Position numbers and translations under genes: made by a program. Of a DNA stretch of 64,000 nucleotides, positions 46,400 to 58,600 are shown in pieces. The notes under the pieces were generated by a model. It had not been told where the DNA came from and searched no databases. It saw nothing but the letters and a program-made list of their open reading frames with translations. The stretch comes from Breviolum minutum Mf 1.05b.01 (Eukaryota > Sar > Dinophyceae > Suessiales > Symbiodiniaceae): contig DF239344.1 of NCBI GenBank assembly GCA_000507305.1, forward strand, positions 77,127-141,126, in the 5' to 3' direction. Every line of letters starts with the position of its first letter. Positions within the stretch are counted from its first letter, which is position 1.

Positions 46400-48480
46400 C
46401 TCGCGCTACACAACTGGTCACAGGTCAACTGTGGCAAAGGTTGTGCGAAAGCATAAATTCGACACTGCTAACGAGCACCAGACGAATCAATTTGATGTTG
46501 GGCGCGGTGGATGATACAATATAGGATGTCTCATGATTTCTGGATGTTTCCACGAATTGTGCTACTAAATCCTTAGAAAAGAAACATCCATCCATTGAAT
46601 TCCATTGAGGGGCTTCCATCCCATGGAAATCCTGTCAAGCTCGTCGGCTTGGCATCAGTTGAATCACCTTCCTGACTGGCGATGTCTCACCAGCGTAATC
46701 CATCTGGTAGGAGATTCCAAACCTCAAACGTCAAACAGAAATAGTCCTATGGATTTGGTGGACAGTTTGCAAGCCCAAAATTGCTCCAAAATCACGGAGA
46801 AGTTCTCACTATCATTTGTCCTCTAAAGCATTGAACTAGGGTTTTGTGGGGTGCATGAGAGCAATGAGTCTTCCAACACTTCCATGCAGGAGACAAAAAC
46901 CATTTCAGAAAAGAAACAGTGCTCTTCAGTCCACACATCAAACAAGTTTAAGATGTCCAGACTTGTAACTTTAGCATATTTTAGCAGCGTACCAAGAATG
47001 TCATTCTTTCTCCTGAGCATGCAAAACTGCATGTCCAACAAAGCTAACAATGCCATCCCTGATCACAAACCGACATGAGCCGTCTGTGAGTCAGACCCCA
47101 AGGTGAAGGCCTCGTTTGGCGTCCACAAACGTGACCATTCAGGTGTGCCAGAAATCAGGGGTCAAATAGCTGGCAGAATAGATTTTCTTTGTATCTTTAA
47201 ATGGAACCCATTGCCTTATTAGAACTGCCTGAATCATTGAATCATACAGTTGGTTCATGCCGATGTATGTCTCTAAGTACGACTCTGCATGCATGTATAG
47301 AACGATAATGTCTCAGCAGGCACTACTTGTAAATGGAATTGATTCTAAACTGAATTAAAATTTAGATAATATCATGATAATATTATAGCCTCAAAAAATC
47401 ATATGCAGGTTCCTTTTGGCGCTCTATGCGCAGGTGGTCCCCAAAAAAACGGAAGAGGACTGGATGAGGCTTCATGATGCCACATCTTACCACTCTCTTC
47501 CGCTTTAATCTTCATTGACACGTTGGATCCAACGATTACACCCATCTATGACATTGCTACAAACGTAGAGGACTGAGCACCCGACTGAAACGCCCAGCAT
47601 CGCTTGGAGGGCAAACTTCATTTTACTGACACCTCTGATCCGAGATGATCCGAGGGCATGGAGGGAATCAGGATTGAACACGGGACAACGAACACAAGCT
47701 GCATGAATCGTGAATCTGACATAATCGCACACTTGAGAGAACTAGGGAGTTGTGGACAACAAACAGCCTCAGCAATTCAGCTAGCAGCATGTAAGTAGCT
47801 TAAGACTTTTGGGTGCCTGTTTTCTATTCTTGGCCGGGAATCCAATGGCAAAATATGGCAAATCAAGTTCAGTCATTCACGGTGGTCGATCGGGTTCCAT
47901 GGTTTGTACTTCCAAATGCCAGATCTTCCGCGTCAAATTCCACAAGATTCCGTTCTGATTCCGCAAACTATTCATCCATCATATCAATCTCCCCAAATTG
48001 CCAAATCACCCAGAGATATCCAATCCATCAATCCCATCTTCATTCCACCCGTTTGTTGCCACCTCCCAGGTGAATCCAGGTAAGGGAAAACGGATAAGGG
48101 CTGCAAATCTATGCAGCTCTCGGAGAAGTCCCGGGATCCCCAACCCCTTTGAGCCAAGTATGCCGCAGTTCCAAGGCAGTTGCATTTCCCCCACGGTCAT
48201 TTCTCATCACTTGACACTTGACAGCAGTTTAAATCAACTTAAAATCAAGGTTGTGAATGATTGTGATAGTGTGAGATTTGTCCCAGGTTGGTCAAATCAT
48301 GAACTTGGGCACTCATCGCAGCATTTGAATGGTACATTCATCTGGGTCCAACAACGGGACCCAATTCTGCCTATGGCCTGCCAAGAGGTTACAGCCAAGT
48401 AAACAGAGCCGCTTTTTCTTTGCATTTGCAGTGACTCAGTGCTAGCTTTGAGCACGTCAGCCTCTTCTCTCTTCTGCTTT
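46400..48480. other. No confirmed gene
   Basis: A minus-strand frame at 46823-47056 is open for 77 codons (LLKYAKVTSLDILNLFDVW) but no splice partners were joined. Minus-strand frames at 48006-48200 and plus-strand frames at 47998-48402 overlap and compete. The remainder, 47.1-47.8 kb, shows nothing coding. Confidence 0.4.
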
Positions 48481-48590
48481 GCGGTTTTCTGGGAAAAGGA
48501 GCAGGCAACAGGACTCACCTCACTTGGAACTAATGAGGGGAGGTCACCCCTCAGCCTTCCAAGTGGTTGAATAGGTCCACTTGTTGTCAT
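48430..48590 (-). CDS. Candidate start exon(s) of a minus-strand gene
   Basis: From ATG at 48590 the frame reads MTTSGPIQPLGRLRGDLPSL then VPSE, followed by a very strong donor (AGTGAG|GTGAGT). Only 30 nt further, a strong polypyrimidine acceptor (CTTTTCCCAG) precedes KTAKQKREEADVLKASTESL. The 30-nt interval is in frame with no stop, so it may be an ultra-short intron, a retained segment, or simply coding. The second part resembles the 'HKTAKKQ...L' segment of the coiled-coil family, but that is a weak similarity. Confidence 0.4.
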
Positions 48591-49026
48591 GTTGTACTGC
48601 TTAGTTCAATGACTCATTACAGCTCCAAGTCCCTTAAACCGAAGCCCACTCTTCTCTGACGCGGTGAGGCAAATCTCTCCTGCATCAATCTCTCTCGTTT
48701 GGCGTCGTCGTTTTGTCTGCTTTCATCACCCTTCGTCCAGGCGCGGACCTGACGGACCCAGAAAAACTCTGAACCACCAGCTTGAGGAGAAAGCTAATTT
48801 GTTTGCAATTGCAGTATGTCATTTTGTGTCAAATGTACAATAGATCAGACATAATTACACCAGCGTAGACCCCAAACAGTTTACAGTAAGCAAATTTAGA
48901 TTGAAACCTGTGATTTTGATTTCTGAATATTTTTGTTCTAGATGCGGCCACACCAACCAACACCCACCCCCCACATGAAGGGAGACAACCGGAGACAACG
49001 GGAGACAAGACCACTTCAGAGCCCAA

Positions 49027-49027
49027 G
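49027..49027. other. Single undetermined base (N)
   Basis: The only ambiguous base in the window, in a stretch with short GGAGACAAC repeats just upstream; an assembly uncertainty, not a biological feature. Confidence 0.99.
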
Positions 49028-51431
49028 NCATTAAGAACCCAACCAGTAAACTGTTTGGGGAAAAATGTCTGAAAAAATCTGAACTGGCATAACTTGAGCA
49101 TTTCTCTCAGGACGTGTTATGTTGTAGGACAATTGTGACGCGTCTCACCAATGAATTTCACTTGCTTCCTTCCATCTCCTTTCCTTGGCTGCCGACTCCC
49201 ACTGCAGATTGCCAGGTAGAAGCTGGTTTCTGGCACAGCGTTGGTTTGAAAAGCTGAAGCCGTCACGGAATGGCATAGAATTTTCAACAACAACTCAACA
49301 TGTTGGCATTGTTTACCATTTTGGGGTAAACTTGAGCAGATACATAAATTCTAAATGGTTAGTAAATGGATTGTAACATATTGTAGCCTACTTTTTAATG
49401 GGGTATATTGGGGTTAAAACCCCTAAAAATCGAAACAAACAAATGTTAGGATCATTTGTCACATCTGTCTTGCAACTTGCAAAGAGCTGTATTCTACCAT
49501 GCGTTGGGAATCACTAGACTCAGACCCAACGCGCATTTTATGTCTCAGCAGATATTAGGCAGATATTAAATTAGATCAGAATAGATGGATCATATGGTCT
49601 GCGACTCAGCCAGATCGATGAAATTTGATGATGCAAAGCAAAGTTAGCAATACGAGTAGCATGCAGCAGCATGCCTGAGGAGAAATCCTATTGTCTAGAT
49701 TTGTCTAGCAATTCTGGTTGTACTTGGGAGTTATAAACCACCGATACTCACTCTGATACTACTGAACTGTTGCCACGTGCTACTCACTATCTTCAAATAA
49801 CATCCCACACGCAGTACTGTAATTGGTCGTTTTTCACGGCTGGGAGACGGCCTCATTCCTCCGGCGTCTGTCAACCGCTTCGGAAGTTTGACCTAAGAGT
49901 CTTGGGCCACTGCAACAATTTGGACGTAGACACTAGAAACAAGTCTGAGATGGAACAGATTACATAGCACCAAGATTCCAGACACAACAGTCAGACTCAG
50001 AAGCATGTTACATAAATCACCAAATCGGAGACCGCAGATGCGAAAGATCACTTGTATCAGAGATGTGCTCTTTTGACTCTGAAATTGGACTGAACTGGCT
50101 GTATCTTTCACTCATGCATTTTTGCAGTATGCATGTAAGGGGGGCAAATTCGACATCTCCCGCATGTGGCCACGGATTGCAAACATTGCGTAACAAGATC
50201 AAGCAAAAAAATATCGGTAGAGTCCCCAAAGTCAATAGAGTGGCTAGTTCTGGTAAAGTTCCAGGTCTATTTCAGTCTATGTGTTTTCTAACCAACCAGC
50301 TGCTTCTGCCGAGGGTACTCTTTGCTGTCGACCTCCTGCGTTGCCAAGCCATACAACCCGCATCGACCCGTCCTATCCAATTCAATGCTTTCAACTCTGA
50401 TACCTACACAAAAGGCGCCAGCAAGAATCAAAGTGCAGCAACCTGAGAACTATTCACAAATATTGGAAATTGTTGAACAGATCATACAGATTCATACAGT
50501 GTGTCTAATGTATCTCAATGTATCTTAAAAATAATTGAAAAATGCTTGTTGTTCCCCTTAGAACTGGAGGTGAAAGCAAATGGAGCGGTGCAGATAGGAT
50601 TTCATGTCACCTTGCTCCAAAAATCCAGACAGACCCCTGGATTATGTAACTCATCGACGTTTACTGAAAGTAAGGATCGTGTTTGTATGACCAGTTTCCC
50701 ACGAATGAGATGATTTCAGAGTGATGTCGCAGTGCCCAAGTTTAACTGATGCCTACTCGGAAGCCGAATCCAGTGTCCTCATGTTCTGCTCTGCCAAATG
50801 ATTCCTTCCTCCTGCCAAAGCTGTGGTATTAAAGTATCATTTGGGACGGATGGTTTCAGGCGATTGTTGACAAAACTGCAATTGATCCTGAAAGCGTTTC
50901 CTGTGATGTGTATCAATCCAATTGCAAATGTTGAATTGAGGACCACGAAGGCAGCTGCACGTCTTGGCCCTCTTGTGGATCTCATGGGCATGGACCACAA
51001 GAATCTAAGAACAAACGATTCAACTCCCAATTTCACTCGACTCAAGGACTGTCCAATTCATGAATAGATCTGAGATAAATTCCGCTCACCGTCCGGTGAT
51101 GTCCGGACGCTATGCCGCGTCAAAATAAACTTCTCGTCCACTGGTCTTTCTTGAAACACTTGGAAGCGGAGTTGGAGCCTGCACGGCCACCAGGAAACGA
51201 TTGATGAGTTTGTACCTGGCAGCGAGGATTTGGAGCCTCAAGCAGCATGTCTAACTAGTCACCCACTGAGCTATATAGGCCATGAAGTGGCCCATGGCCC
51301 CATGTCTCAGAGAACATCTATTTGGAGGTACATCTACAGGGAACATCTTTTTGGCACATAGCGCTTCAAACTCCTACCGGATGCTCATCTAAAATTCCTT
51401 AGAATTCCCTGGGCACCACCATTCCATATTG

Positions 51432-51715
51432 CAACCTATCATATCGTGTCATATCGTATTGTTATTATGCTGTCAGCGTTGCATCGTGTCAGCGTCGTGT
51501 CATATTGTACAGTATGGTGTCAGTGTCGCATCGCGTCAGTGTCCTATCATATCGTATCGTATCCTGGCAGTGGCGTACCGTGTCAGTATCGTATTGCGTC
51601 GTGTCGTATTATGTCAGTGTCGCATCGTGCGGTACCAGATCACATCGTCACCGTGTCATATCATATCGTCTCATGTCATAGCTATTCATATCACATCATG
51701 GATGTCGTATAGCAT
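51432..51715. repeat. Degenerate pentamer-period satellite (TATCG / GTGTCA units)
   Basis: About 280 bp are built from variants of CATATCGTGT, CAGTGTCGCAT and CGTATCGTATC with a five-base rhythm. The copies are diverged, so it is not a clean microsatellite. It leaves long stop-free frames of Ser/His/Ile/Val composition on the plus strand that should not be taken as genes. Confidence 0.85.
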
Positions 51716-52346
51716 CCTCCATGCTTTCTGCATATAACAAGTACTTACGTCATAACTTGGAGAATTAATAGTTGACAGCATATCAATACAGGATAGTACA
51801 TCAGAGTATTTTATCATTACACATGAATTAGATTGAATTAGTATATTACATTTATTCATATATAGATCATATTAATATTGTATATCAATATAGTGTGAAC
51901 AAGAAGATAAAGCGGTCTGCATGGTCTGCCATTATGCCAGCACATGTCATGCAAGACTCCCACACTTTCCGTTTAAACACTCGAGTCAGATCCCTGATTT
52001 GCTCCACCTGATGTGGACGTGCCAGCAGATTCCTTGCGCACATCATGGTCAAGAGTTCCCCGGTTTCGAGGGTTCAAGCAAGTTTATTAGTCTTGACTGC
52101 ACTGGCCTGCTTTCAAACTTGAAAGTATTATATGGATCTTTTTATCATTTTTCATTGTGTGGGGAAATGACTTCCTATGGTCCCAAACCATACACCCGCC
52201 ATGTGAATCAAGGTTCGCTCGGAAGATTGCATCCAATTCTCGGCTTGAAGGCAAAGAAGGGTCCTGACCATCACAGTCAAAGGCGTTTCTAAAAACAGTG
52301 GGCTCGAAACAGATGAGTCGTCAAGAATTCCTCTGAATCCACATAC

Positions 52347-52523
52347 TGGGCATCTGGAAGGGAATCATCTCATTGTTTGGGAGCCGTATGCAAAGGAGAA
52401 ATCGTTGCAAGCTCCGCTCCTTCAAAGGGCCAGACGGGTGAGTGACGGACCACAAGAAGAGGTCATCCAATACATTGGTGCCATGCATTGCAGCGTCGAG
52501 CAGCTGGCTATTGATTGAAAACG
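52347..52523 (-). CDS. Candidate internal exon, unknown function
   Basis: After a CATCGGCAG acceptor a 177-nt frame reads FSINSQLLDAAMHGTNVLDD, then LFLWSVTHPSGPLKERSLQR and FLLCIRLPNNEMIPFQMP, ending at a strong donor (ATGCCCA|GTATGT). The protein is convincing as an internal segment of a globular protein. No neighbouring exon has been joined. It lies downstream of the gene ending at 52863 on the same strand. Confidence 0.5.
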
Positions 52524-52862
52524 CTGCCGATGCTGTCATACATGCATACATATATCTACATACGTACTTGCTGACTTCTTTTCTGAAAGGAACGCAGCTC
52601 CAAAAGTGCGACATGTCAAAACCGTTGGAATTATATAACATGAAACTTGTCAAATATGTCAGTTTCGTGTCAGGGTTCGCGTATCAAAACAAACAAGTCA
52701 CAAAGAAACGTGTCTAATTGTCTATATAATATCTTTTGGTCACTTCTGAATGGAGCAAATCCGGAGCCGACCAGTCTGCAGCAATATGCCAGACGTCGCA
52801 GCTAAAGCAAAACTCCGACGATCGCCGAACGGTTGTTCTTCAGGATAATGGCATGCTGCCTT

Positions 52863-53299
52863 TCAAAAAGTTAAGACGGTGACGGTGTCCACACATGTCC
52901 CTCCTACAGTCGATATTCTGGATATTCTGGATGTTTCATGATTATTCTGGAATTCATTGGTGGTTTGCGGCGAGACAAGATCACATTCACATTGTCTCCA
53001 TGTTTTGGCTTGCGGAATGCAGTCCAACTGGTGCCACATGGCTCTTGCGGCGACTTCAAAGACCAACTTTGGGTCACGATCTCCTCTTCCTTCTCACAAA
53101 AAAAGCAGCCACCAGAGAAACCGTTTGACCGTTTGAAACCCACAGGTTTCTAAAAGTGGCCTGAGACTCGGCTAGCGGGCTAGGATCTGTTTGGATGGCT
53201 TCAGGCTCACTGGACTTCACTGCTTCGCCGAGCTGGGCACTGGGAAAGCTGCATCTGGAGGATCCTGTCTGTCGTCTCCCACAAAGTGGATTGCAACTC
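52863..53299 (-). CDS. Three-exon minus-strand gene, unknown function, C-terminus identified
   Basis: 53211-53299 (acceptor CTTGCCTCTCAG; ELQSTLWETTDRILQMQLSQ, then CPARRSSEV, donor TCCA|GTGAGC), 53130-53160 (acceptor CGAGTCTCAG; PLLETCGFQT, donor GTCAAA) and 52863-53066 (LVFEVAARAMWHQLDCIPQA, KTWRQCECDLVSPQTTNEF, then a Thr/Val-rich tail to TGA) join in phase. The first intron is 50 nt. The first exon has near-ideal splice sites at both ends. No family is recognised. The end of the last exon is uncertain, since its final 90 nt are less protein-like and an unusual donor could truncate it. Competing minus-strand frames exist over part of the region. Confidence 0.55.
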
Positions 53300-53628
53300 C
53301 TGAGAGGCAAGGCTGTTCCAATCTTGGAGCTTTCTGACACTTCAAGGACCCGGGAAAATATTTGGAGACTTCCGGTTGGGCCTTCAGGCCTTCAATAAGA
53401 AGATGACAGAAAAAAGGAGCTTCCGCAACATGACTGACTACAATACTTGGCTTGAAATGTTGATGTTCATATTGGTATTCCTTTTGGTTCCTTTTGAATG
53501 ATGTATTTTTCCGTCGCACCCGGCTCCCCAAATGAGCATGAAATCTGATGTCCAGGTGGCTTGAATCACAATACAAACAACAAGGAGAGTTCCCATATGT
53601 CCACCCAGACAGCTACCAATCTATCAAT

Positions 53629-53890
53629 TCAAAGCTACAACAGCTTGAATTTGTGCACTACGTCCCATGCCGTCATCCCGGCACTGTTGAGCGCCTCCAA
53701 AGGACTTGGGCACATTGGACATGGACTCGTCATGATTCATCCGTTGGTCACTGACAAACTGGTTGAAGTTCCAGGGCCGTCTCGACGTCTTCACCTCAGT
53801 CATATGTTGGAGATCGGTGGTGCGAAGACAAGCAGATGCGAGAGTGAATGAGCAACAAGTCATTCCTTTGCAGCTAATCATCAAAATGTG
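53629..53890 (-). CDS. Candidate minus-strand exon, unknown function
   Basis: A frame with GC-rich third positions follows a ATGACTGAG acceptor: VKTSRRPWNFNQFVSDQRMN, then HDESMSNVPKSFGGAQQCRD and DGMGRSAQIQA. It is polar and basic. A 96-codon plus-strand frame over the same bases (53561-53851; SKGLGHIGHGLVMIHPLVT) is also plausible, so the strand is not secure; the minus strand is preferred because the neighbours are minus. Confidence 0.35.
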
Positions 53891-54193
53891 TATATCCTGC
53901 AAAGCATTTAGAGGTACTTAGGGTGTGCCTGTATTTATGCGTAAATGTGCGCGAATGCGCGCACCCACAGACTCGGTCTAAACACATTCACAATATGTCA
54001 CAATTGATAGTTGATTAGCAGGTGAGCTACAGCATGGATTCCTGCACCAGTACACCAGAAGTCACACTGATCCAGGATTGTTCAGCGACCCAAACACTCC
54101 ACATGTTTCCTTCTGTCGCATTCCTATCAAGCAGAGTCTTTTTTCCATCTCCCTGGTATTCAACACAATGTGACAATGATAGCAAAATAGAAT

Positions 54194-54661
54194 ATGTTTT
54201 TTGAAGCGATGGCCAAAACGTCTCTTGGGCCCAGCGGCTCTGACCAAGGTTCCATTCCTGAGTCGCAAGAGTGGTGGAAGAAAATTCGCACTCAGTCTTT
54301 CCAATCCTGTACGAGTTGGAAGGCTCGAGTTTTCGAATTGGCGAAATCGTTTTTGTATCTTCTCAGCACTCCAGCTATGCTGGTTTTGGGGGGTTGTGCC
54401 AAGCTTCAGGTGGTAGAGCTGGATGTTGAAGCAAGGACGGCAGTGAACTGTTCACCAAGACGGCTGCATCAGCAATCTGACCAGGGATACCTGCGGGTTT
54501 GCAAAGACCAGGTGACATCTTCTCTGTCATATATAGCTGAAATGGGGAGGGATGAGTGCGCTGACGGTCAACCTTCAAGATGTCGTGTTGGTGATAGAAA
54601 TAGTACAGAACTGGCAGGTACAAAAGGGAACAAAAAGTGCTCCAGATGTATGAAGTTGTAG
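54194..54661 (+). CDS. 155-codon plus-strand open frame, uncertain
   Basis: A single plus-strand frame is open for 155 codons (PESQEWWKKIRTQSFQSCTS, then LAKSFLYLLSTPAMLVLGG). A minus-strand frame at 54062-54304 ending in REMEKRLCLIGMRQKETCG competes at the left edge. A frame of this length is near what chance yields in a window of this size, so it is listed only as a possibility. Confidence 0.25.
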   Translation: MFFEAMAKTSLGPSGSDQGSIPESQEWWKKIRTQSFQSCTSWKARVFELAKSFLYLLSTPAMLVLGGCAKLQVVELDVEARTAVNCSPRRLHQQSDQGYLRVCKDQVTSSLSYIAEMGRDECADGQPSRCRVGDRNSTELAGTKGNKKCSRCMKL

Positions 54662-54970
54662 GGAAACGTGATGAGTGCTTCTGTGGAAGACCTCTGTTGT
54701 GCTAGGACTGCTAGGACTTCATCGTGCAGCGGCGCCGCACCTCCCAGAGTATGAAGCAAAGGACTTGCTGCCAGCCTCATCTGTGGAAGTTTGGGGATCT
54801 CGGTTTTGGCTTATCTGGTACTAGATGTCATCAAAACATAGTGCAGCGAGCTAAGATCAATTTGACGTCATTGGGCCCTTGATACAAGTGCGCGAGCTGA
54901 GCGCATCCAAGTTAGGATAAAAGAAACAATCTGCTCTCATCATCTACGGCATAGTGTGCTCATTGCCGCC

Positions 54971-54977
54971 ATCGTCG

Positions 54978-55021
<44 letters not shown>

Positions 55022-55026
55022 GTCGT
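54971..55026. repeat. (ATC)n trinucleotide microsatellite
   Basis: A run of about 15 perfect ATC/CAT units flanked by GTC/CGT variants on both sides. It reads as poly-isoleucine in one frame, which is an artefact. Confidence 0.95.
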
Positions 55027-55340
55027 CACTAGCATTGTATCTGCAGCCATCCCAGCCTCTCCAAGATATGTGGTTCGTACTGCAAAGGTTGCGCCACAGC
55101 AGCTGATTTGTCAAAGTCTCCAGGGTAGAACGGCCTGGAACGCTGGCGAGACACAGTGAGGGTTACATCAGCAAGGAGCCACGGGACAAAGTGTGTGACA
55201 ACAGATTGTATAAAACCCCGTGGTATGTGCTTCAGGGGTGGAGTCTGCAAGGGCTTGGTTTCATACATTTTGTTTTGATCTGAGAATCATGGGCGGGTTT
55301 AGAAAGCAAACGTGTATTACTTTGTGAATAATTCCATAAT

Positions 55341-55690
55341 TGTATGAAATGCATGCGGGGAGAATCTCAACCATCCATATGATTTCATTGTTTCACCGCA
55401 ATGTCTGACATGCAGCGGGGTAGTATCTCACCCAGCCAATTGATAGGATACCGCTGCTTGACCACAATGTTGGAAATCTAGGGGCGTAGAATCCTTCACT
55501 GTATCAAACGTTTGATACGCTTCAACTGATTTGATACAAATATATAAGTGTAAGTAATAATATAAACGTCTGACATTCAGGGGTGTGCTCACTGGGTCGT
55601 TTGATAATTTTTTTGCAGCATTTTACACGAATTATCACAAATGTATGACAACTAGGGGGGCGTATCTATCCAAGGTAATTCATTTGCTGA
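55341..55690. repeat. Diverged tandem repeat, about five copies of a 60-100 bp unit
   Basis: Five blocks start at about 55341, 55402, 55468, 55568 and 55642. Each contains a core resembling TGTCTGACAT-CAGGGG-TAGTATCTCAC followed by an AT-rich spacer that often includes TTGATA. The units are strongly diverged and spacing varies from 61 to about 100 bp. No coding function is apparent. It may be a decayed minisatellite or the remains of a mobile sequence. Confidence 0.65.
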
Positions 55691-55699
55691 GAATGTTAG

Positions 55700-58600
55700 A
55701 ACTCATTTCAGAGTCTTTTCACACTCCTGGTGGTGTTATGTTACCAATGAAGTCTACCGAGGATTGCCGAAGGTTGCCCGCCAGTGCTGGGATTTACCGT
55801 GAATTCCTGGGCCCCCTGGGTAGTGCCAGGAAAAAGCAATGTCTGAAATTAGGCCTTGGCGGGGTCAAAAGATGGAAAAACAATCAATGAAGGTAACCCC
55901 CTAGATATTCTAGGCGTCCACGCGAACAACAAATCATCCCCTCTCGTCTCTAAAATGTATGTGTTCATGTCCCCAACAGTGAAATCGGACAACGGGAAAA
56001 TGTATGTTCAAGGGATCCCATCTTACCCCACTAACATACACGACAGGGTGATGTTGTATGGTTCTGCTTTTGCTACCATCATCCGCTTCGTAAACAAGAA
56101 CACTCACACTGGGCACCGCTGGAGCGTCAGCATCAAATATATCCTCTATGTACTGTCTACATTAGCAACAAACGCTGAAGGACTAACTACAATCTCTGGG
56201 TGAGTCTGATTCTGATTACAATCCCGCTAACATGAATTCTATAAGACCCGTGTGGAAATTGTCCACCAAATTCGTTGCACGTGGTTAAAGGCTCAAAATA
56301 AGTTCACATATTTTCATGTGGCATTTGGACAGAAGGACCTGGAATGTGTAATGTATATGTGCTGTGTGTATATGTAGTGTTATGAGATTTCTCTAAATTA
56401 GATCCTAAATCCTGGATTGCACGCCCCTTCCGCAGATTTTCTCAGTCCACCCGTTTACAAGCTGTCCTTTGGGCCCGCCGCAAGAAGAGTTTGGCCGCGG
56501 CATTGGGCGGCAACGGCGAGACGGGAAGCTCTACTGCCTGCTTCGGGGATGGGTTTCTTGCGCAAGAGGGCGAAAGATGGCGAAAGTATGTTTCACTTGT
56601 TCGAAGGAATGAGCAGAAGAAAGTAAGAATGTGAGAAAGTCAAAAAAATCGGTGTTGGAAATTCAGCGAGGATGGAGGGTTTGAAAGAACTTCGGCGAAT
56701 CCCAAACCAAGGAGATAAGAGAGCATATTGTTGGAAATGGACTTATATCTTATGATGTTTCATGATTCTTTCCAGTGTTTTCATTCATATTTTCAAAAAT
56801 GCCTTGGCTGCTCGGAAGCCACTGAAGCCAACTCTTGAGGTCTCCGTGGCCGCGCCTAGGGGCCTCATTTTGGCAAGGAAAGCTGCACTTGTCATTGCTT
56901 CTTGCCCGTAATAGGCAATGTAACTTTTGGAAAGCGGGTGTTCCAGCTGAAAAAGATCCCAAACAGGATCAATCAGTCTTAACGGACAGTAGATGAATGT
57001 AGATGGCATGAGTGTCCAAATATGTCCAAAACATACATTTGAAAAATCAAAATAATCAAAATGCGTGATTCAAATATTCAATTTCATCAAATTCTACAGG
57101 ACTTCATTCTTCCCCAATTCAATCCAACCAAGTGGCACACGATGCCGGGAAGCTAAAAGGAGCTTCATGCAGCTGGTGGAACTCAGCATGGAATCCAAGG
57201 TTGCGATGATCTCTTGACCTACCACAAGGAACACGACCAATTCGATCAAAGGCAAATGAGATATACCAAAGCAATGAAATCAAATTATATTTCGGACCTC
57301 GGAAGCCTCGGAAAAAGCGTAGCCTTTTTTTGGTGCACATATTTCATACCGGGACTTATGCATCCTGAGGACCTAGCAGAGATTTAGCAACTGATTCTAC
57401 GGGGCACAAACAGTTTCAGGTTGCGAGTATCTTTTTCAAAATGACACCTCATTGCTCCTCATATTTCACCACCAAATCCAACACGATCTTTGAGATTCCG
57501 GACGGAACTGAGGCATCTCTGACAATCCATCCACAGCAAGTAGCCAAAGTCCAAGTTGATCCAGGTTTTTTACAGCTGTTGCCAGCTGCATCTCCACGGG
57601 AACATCTGCAGATGTCGACTCTCCCGGAGTTTTTTCACGGATCTTTGACAGAATGACGTTGGCAACCTAGGTAAAGGCCCCAAAGCTTTGCTGGAGCTGG
57701 GGACAGCTGTATCGATGGAAACTGACAAACAAAGTGAAAAGATGTGAAAAGAGCAAAGCGCACGGAGTCTTGCAAGTTTGGCAACGTCGAGCGCATGGCA
57801 AGCTGTGGAGCAGCAAAAAGTCACACAAAAAACTGCAGGCCGCCAATCTGAAAAGTATGGTGTGGTCAAATTGCAATGTCTTCCCCAAAAAGGAGTGAAA
57901 CTAAAACATGTTCGAACCAACTGTAAAAACTACATCAGGTCAGGGCACATGCTTGCACTTGTCTGCGGCATCGCCCTGCCCAAAGGATGCCTGCGGCTGC
58001 TGGTGACATCAGCTAGTCATGAAAGGAGGGCAAAAGTGGACGACGTCACCAACCCTTTGGCGTGGAAATGTGGTGCCTCTCAGTTGTGCGAAATAGTCAA
58101 ACTCGCAAAGCCTTTTGCATCTGAGCGTCAAAGCATGTCCTATAAAACAGCCATTCTAGCCACCATACTGACGGCACAACCAGCTAAGTGTCCCTTCCTT
58201 CACCTTCAGCAGTCCTCATCTCATGGAGGGAGACTAAAACATGGAGTGCACAACACCTTGTATAAATAGAAATGATACTTTTACATCCCCCTTGCAATTG
58301 CCCCGAAGGGGTCAGGTGAGCCATTCTGGAGTTCACAACCCATCCCTATGCATCACTAGCAAAAAACCCTCTACAAAATGGTTGTAAAATATGCAAGGTT
58401 CTCTTGAAGGGAATAACAGGTATACAAAATGATAGTGGGGAACAAATAAGACAAGTAAGCACGTACGATTTGGTCATTTGTACGGGCCTCAAGGCCATGC
58501 ATTTTGTAAAGGAAACTCCAAGGGGGATACTTTTACAGTAAAAGAAATATGGAAATATATCAATATATTAATTATGTTGTCCCCAAGAGGTTCCTTGCTT

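Noticed and set aside
51429-51737. Two overlapping plus-strand frames of 102 and 88 codons
   Set aside because: Composition is explained by the degenerate pentamer satellite.
54956-55159. Poly-isoleucine frame
   Set aside because: Produced by the ATC microsatellite.
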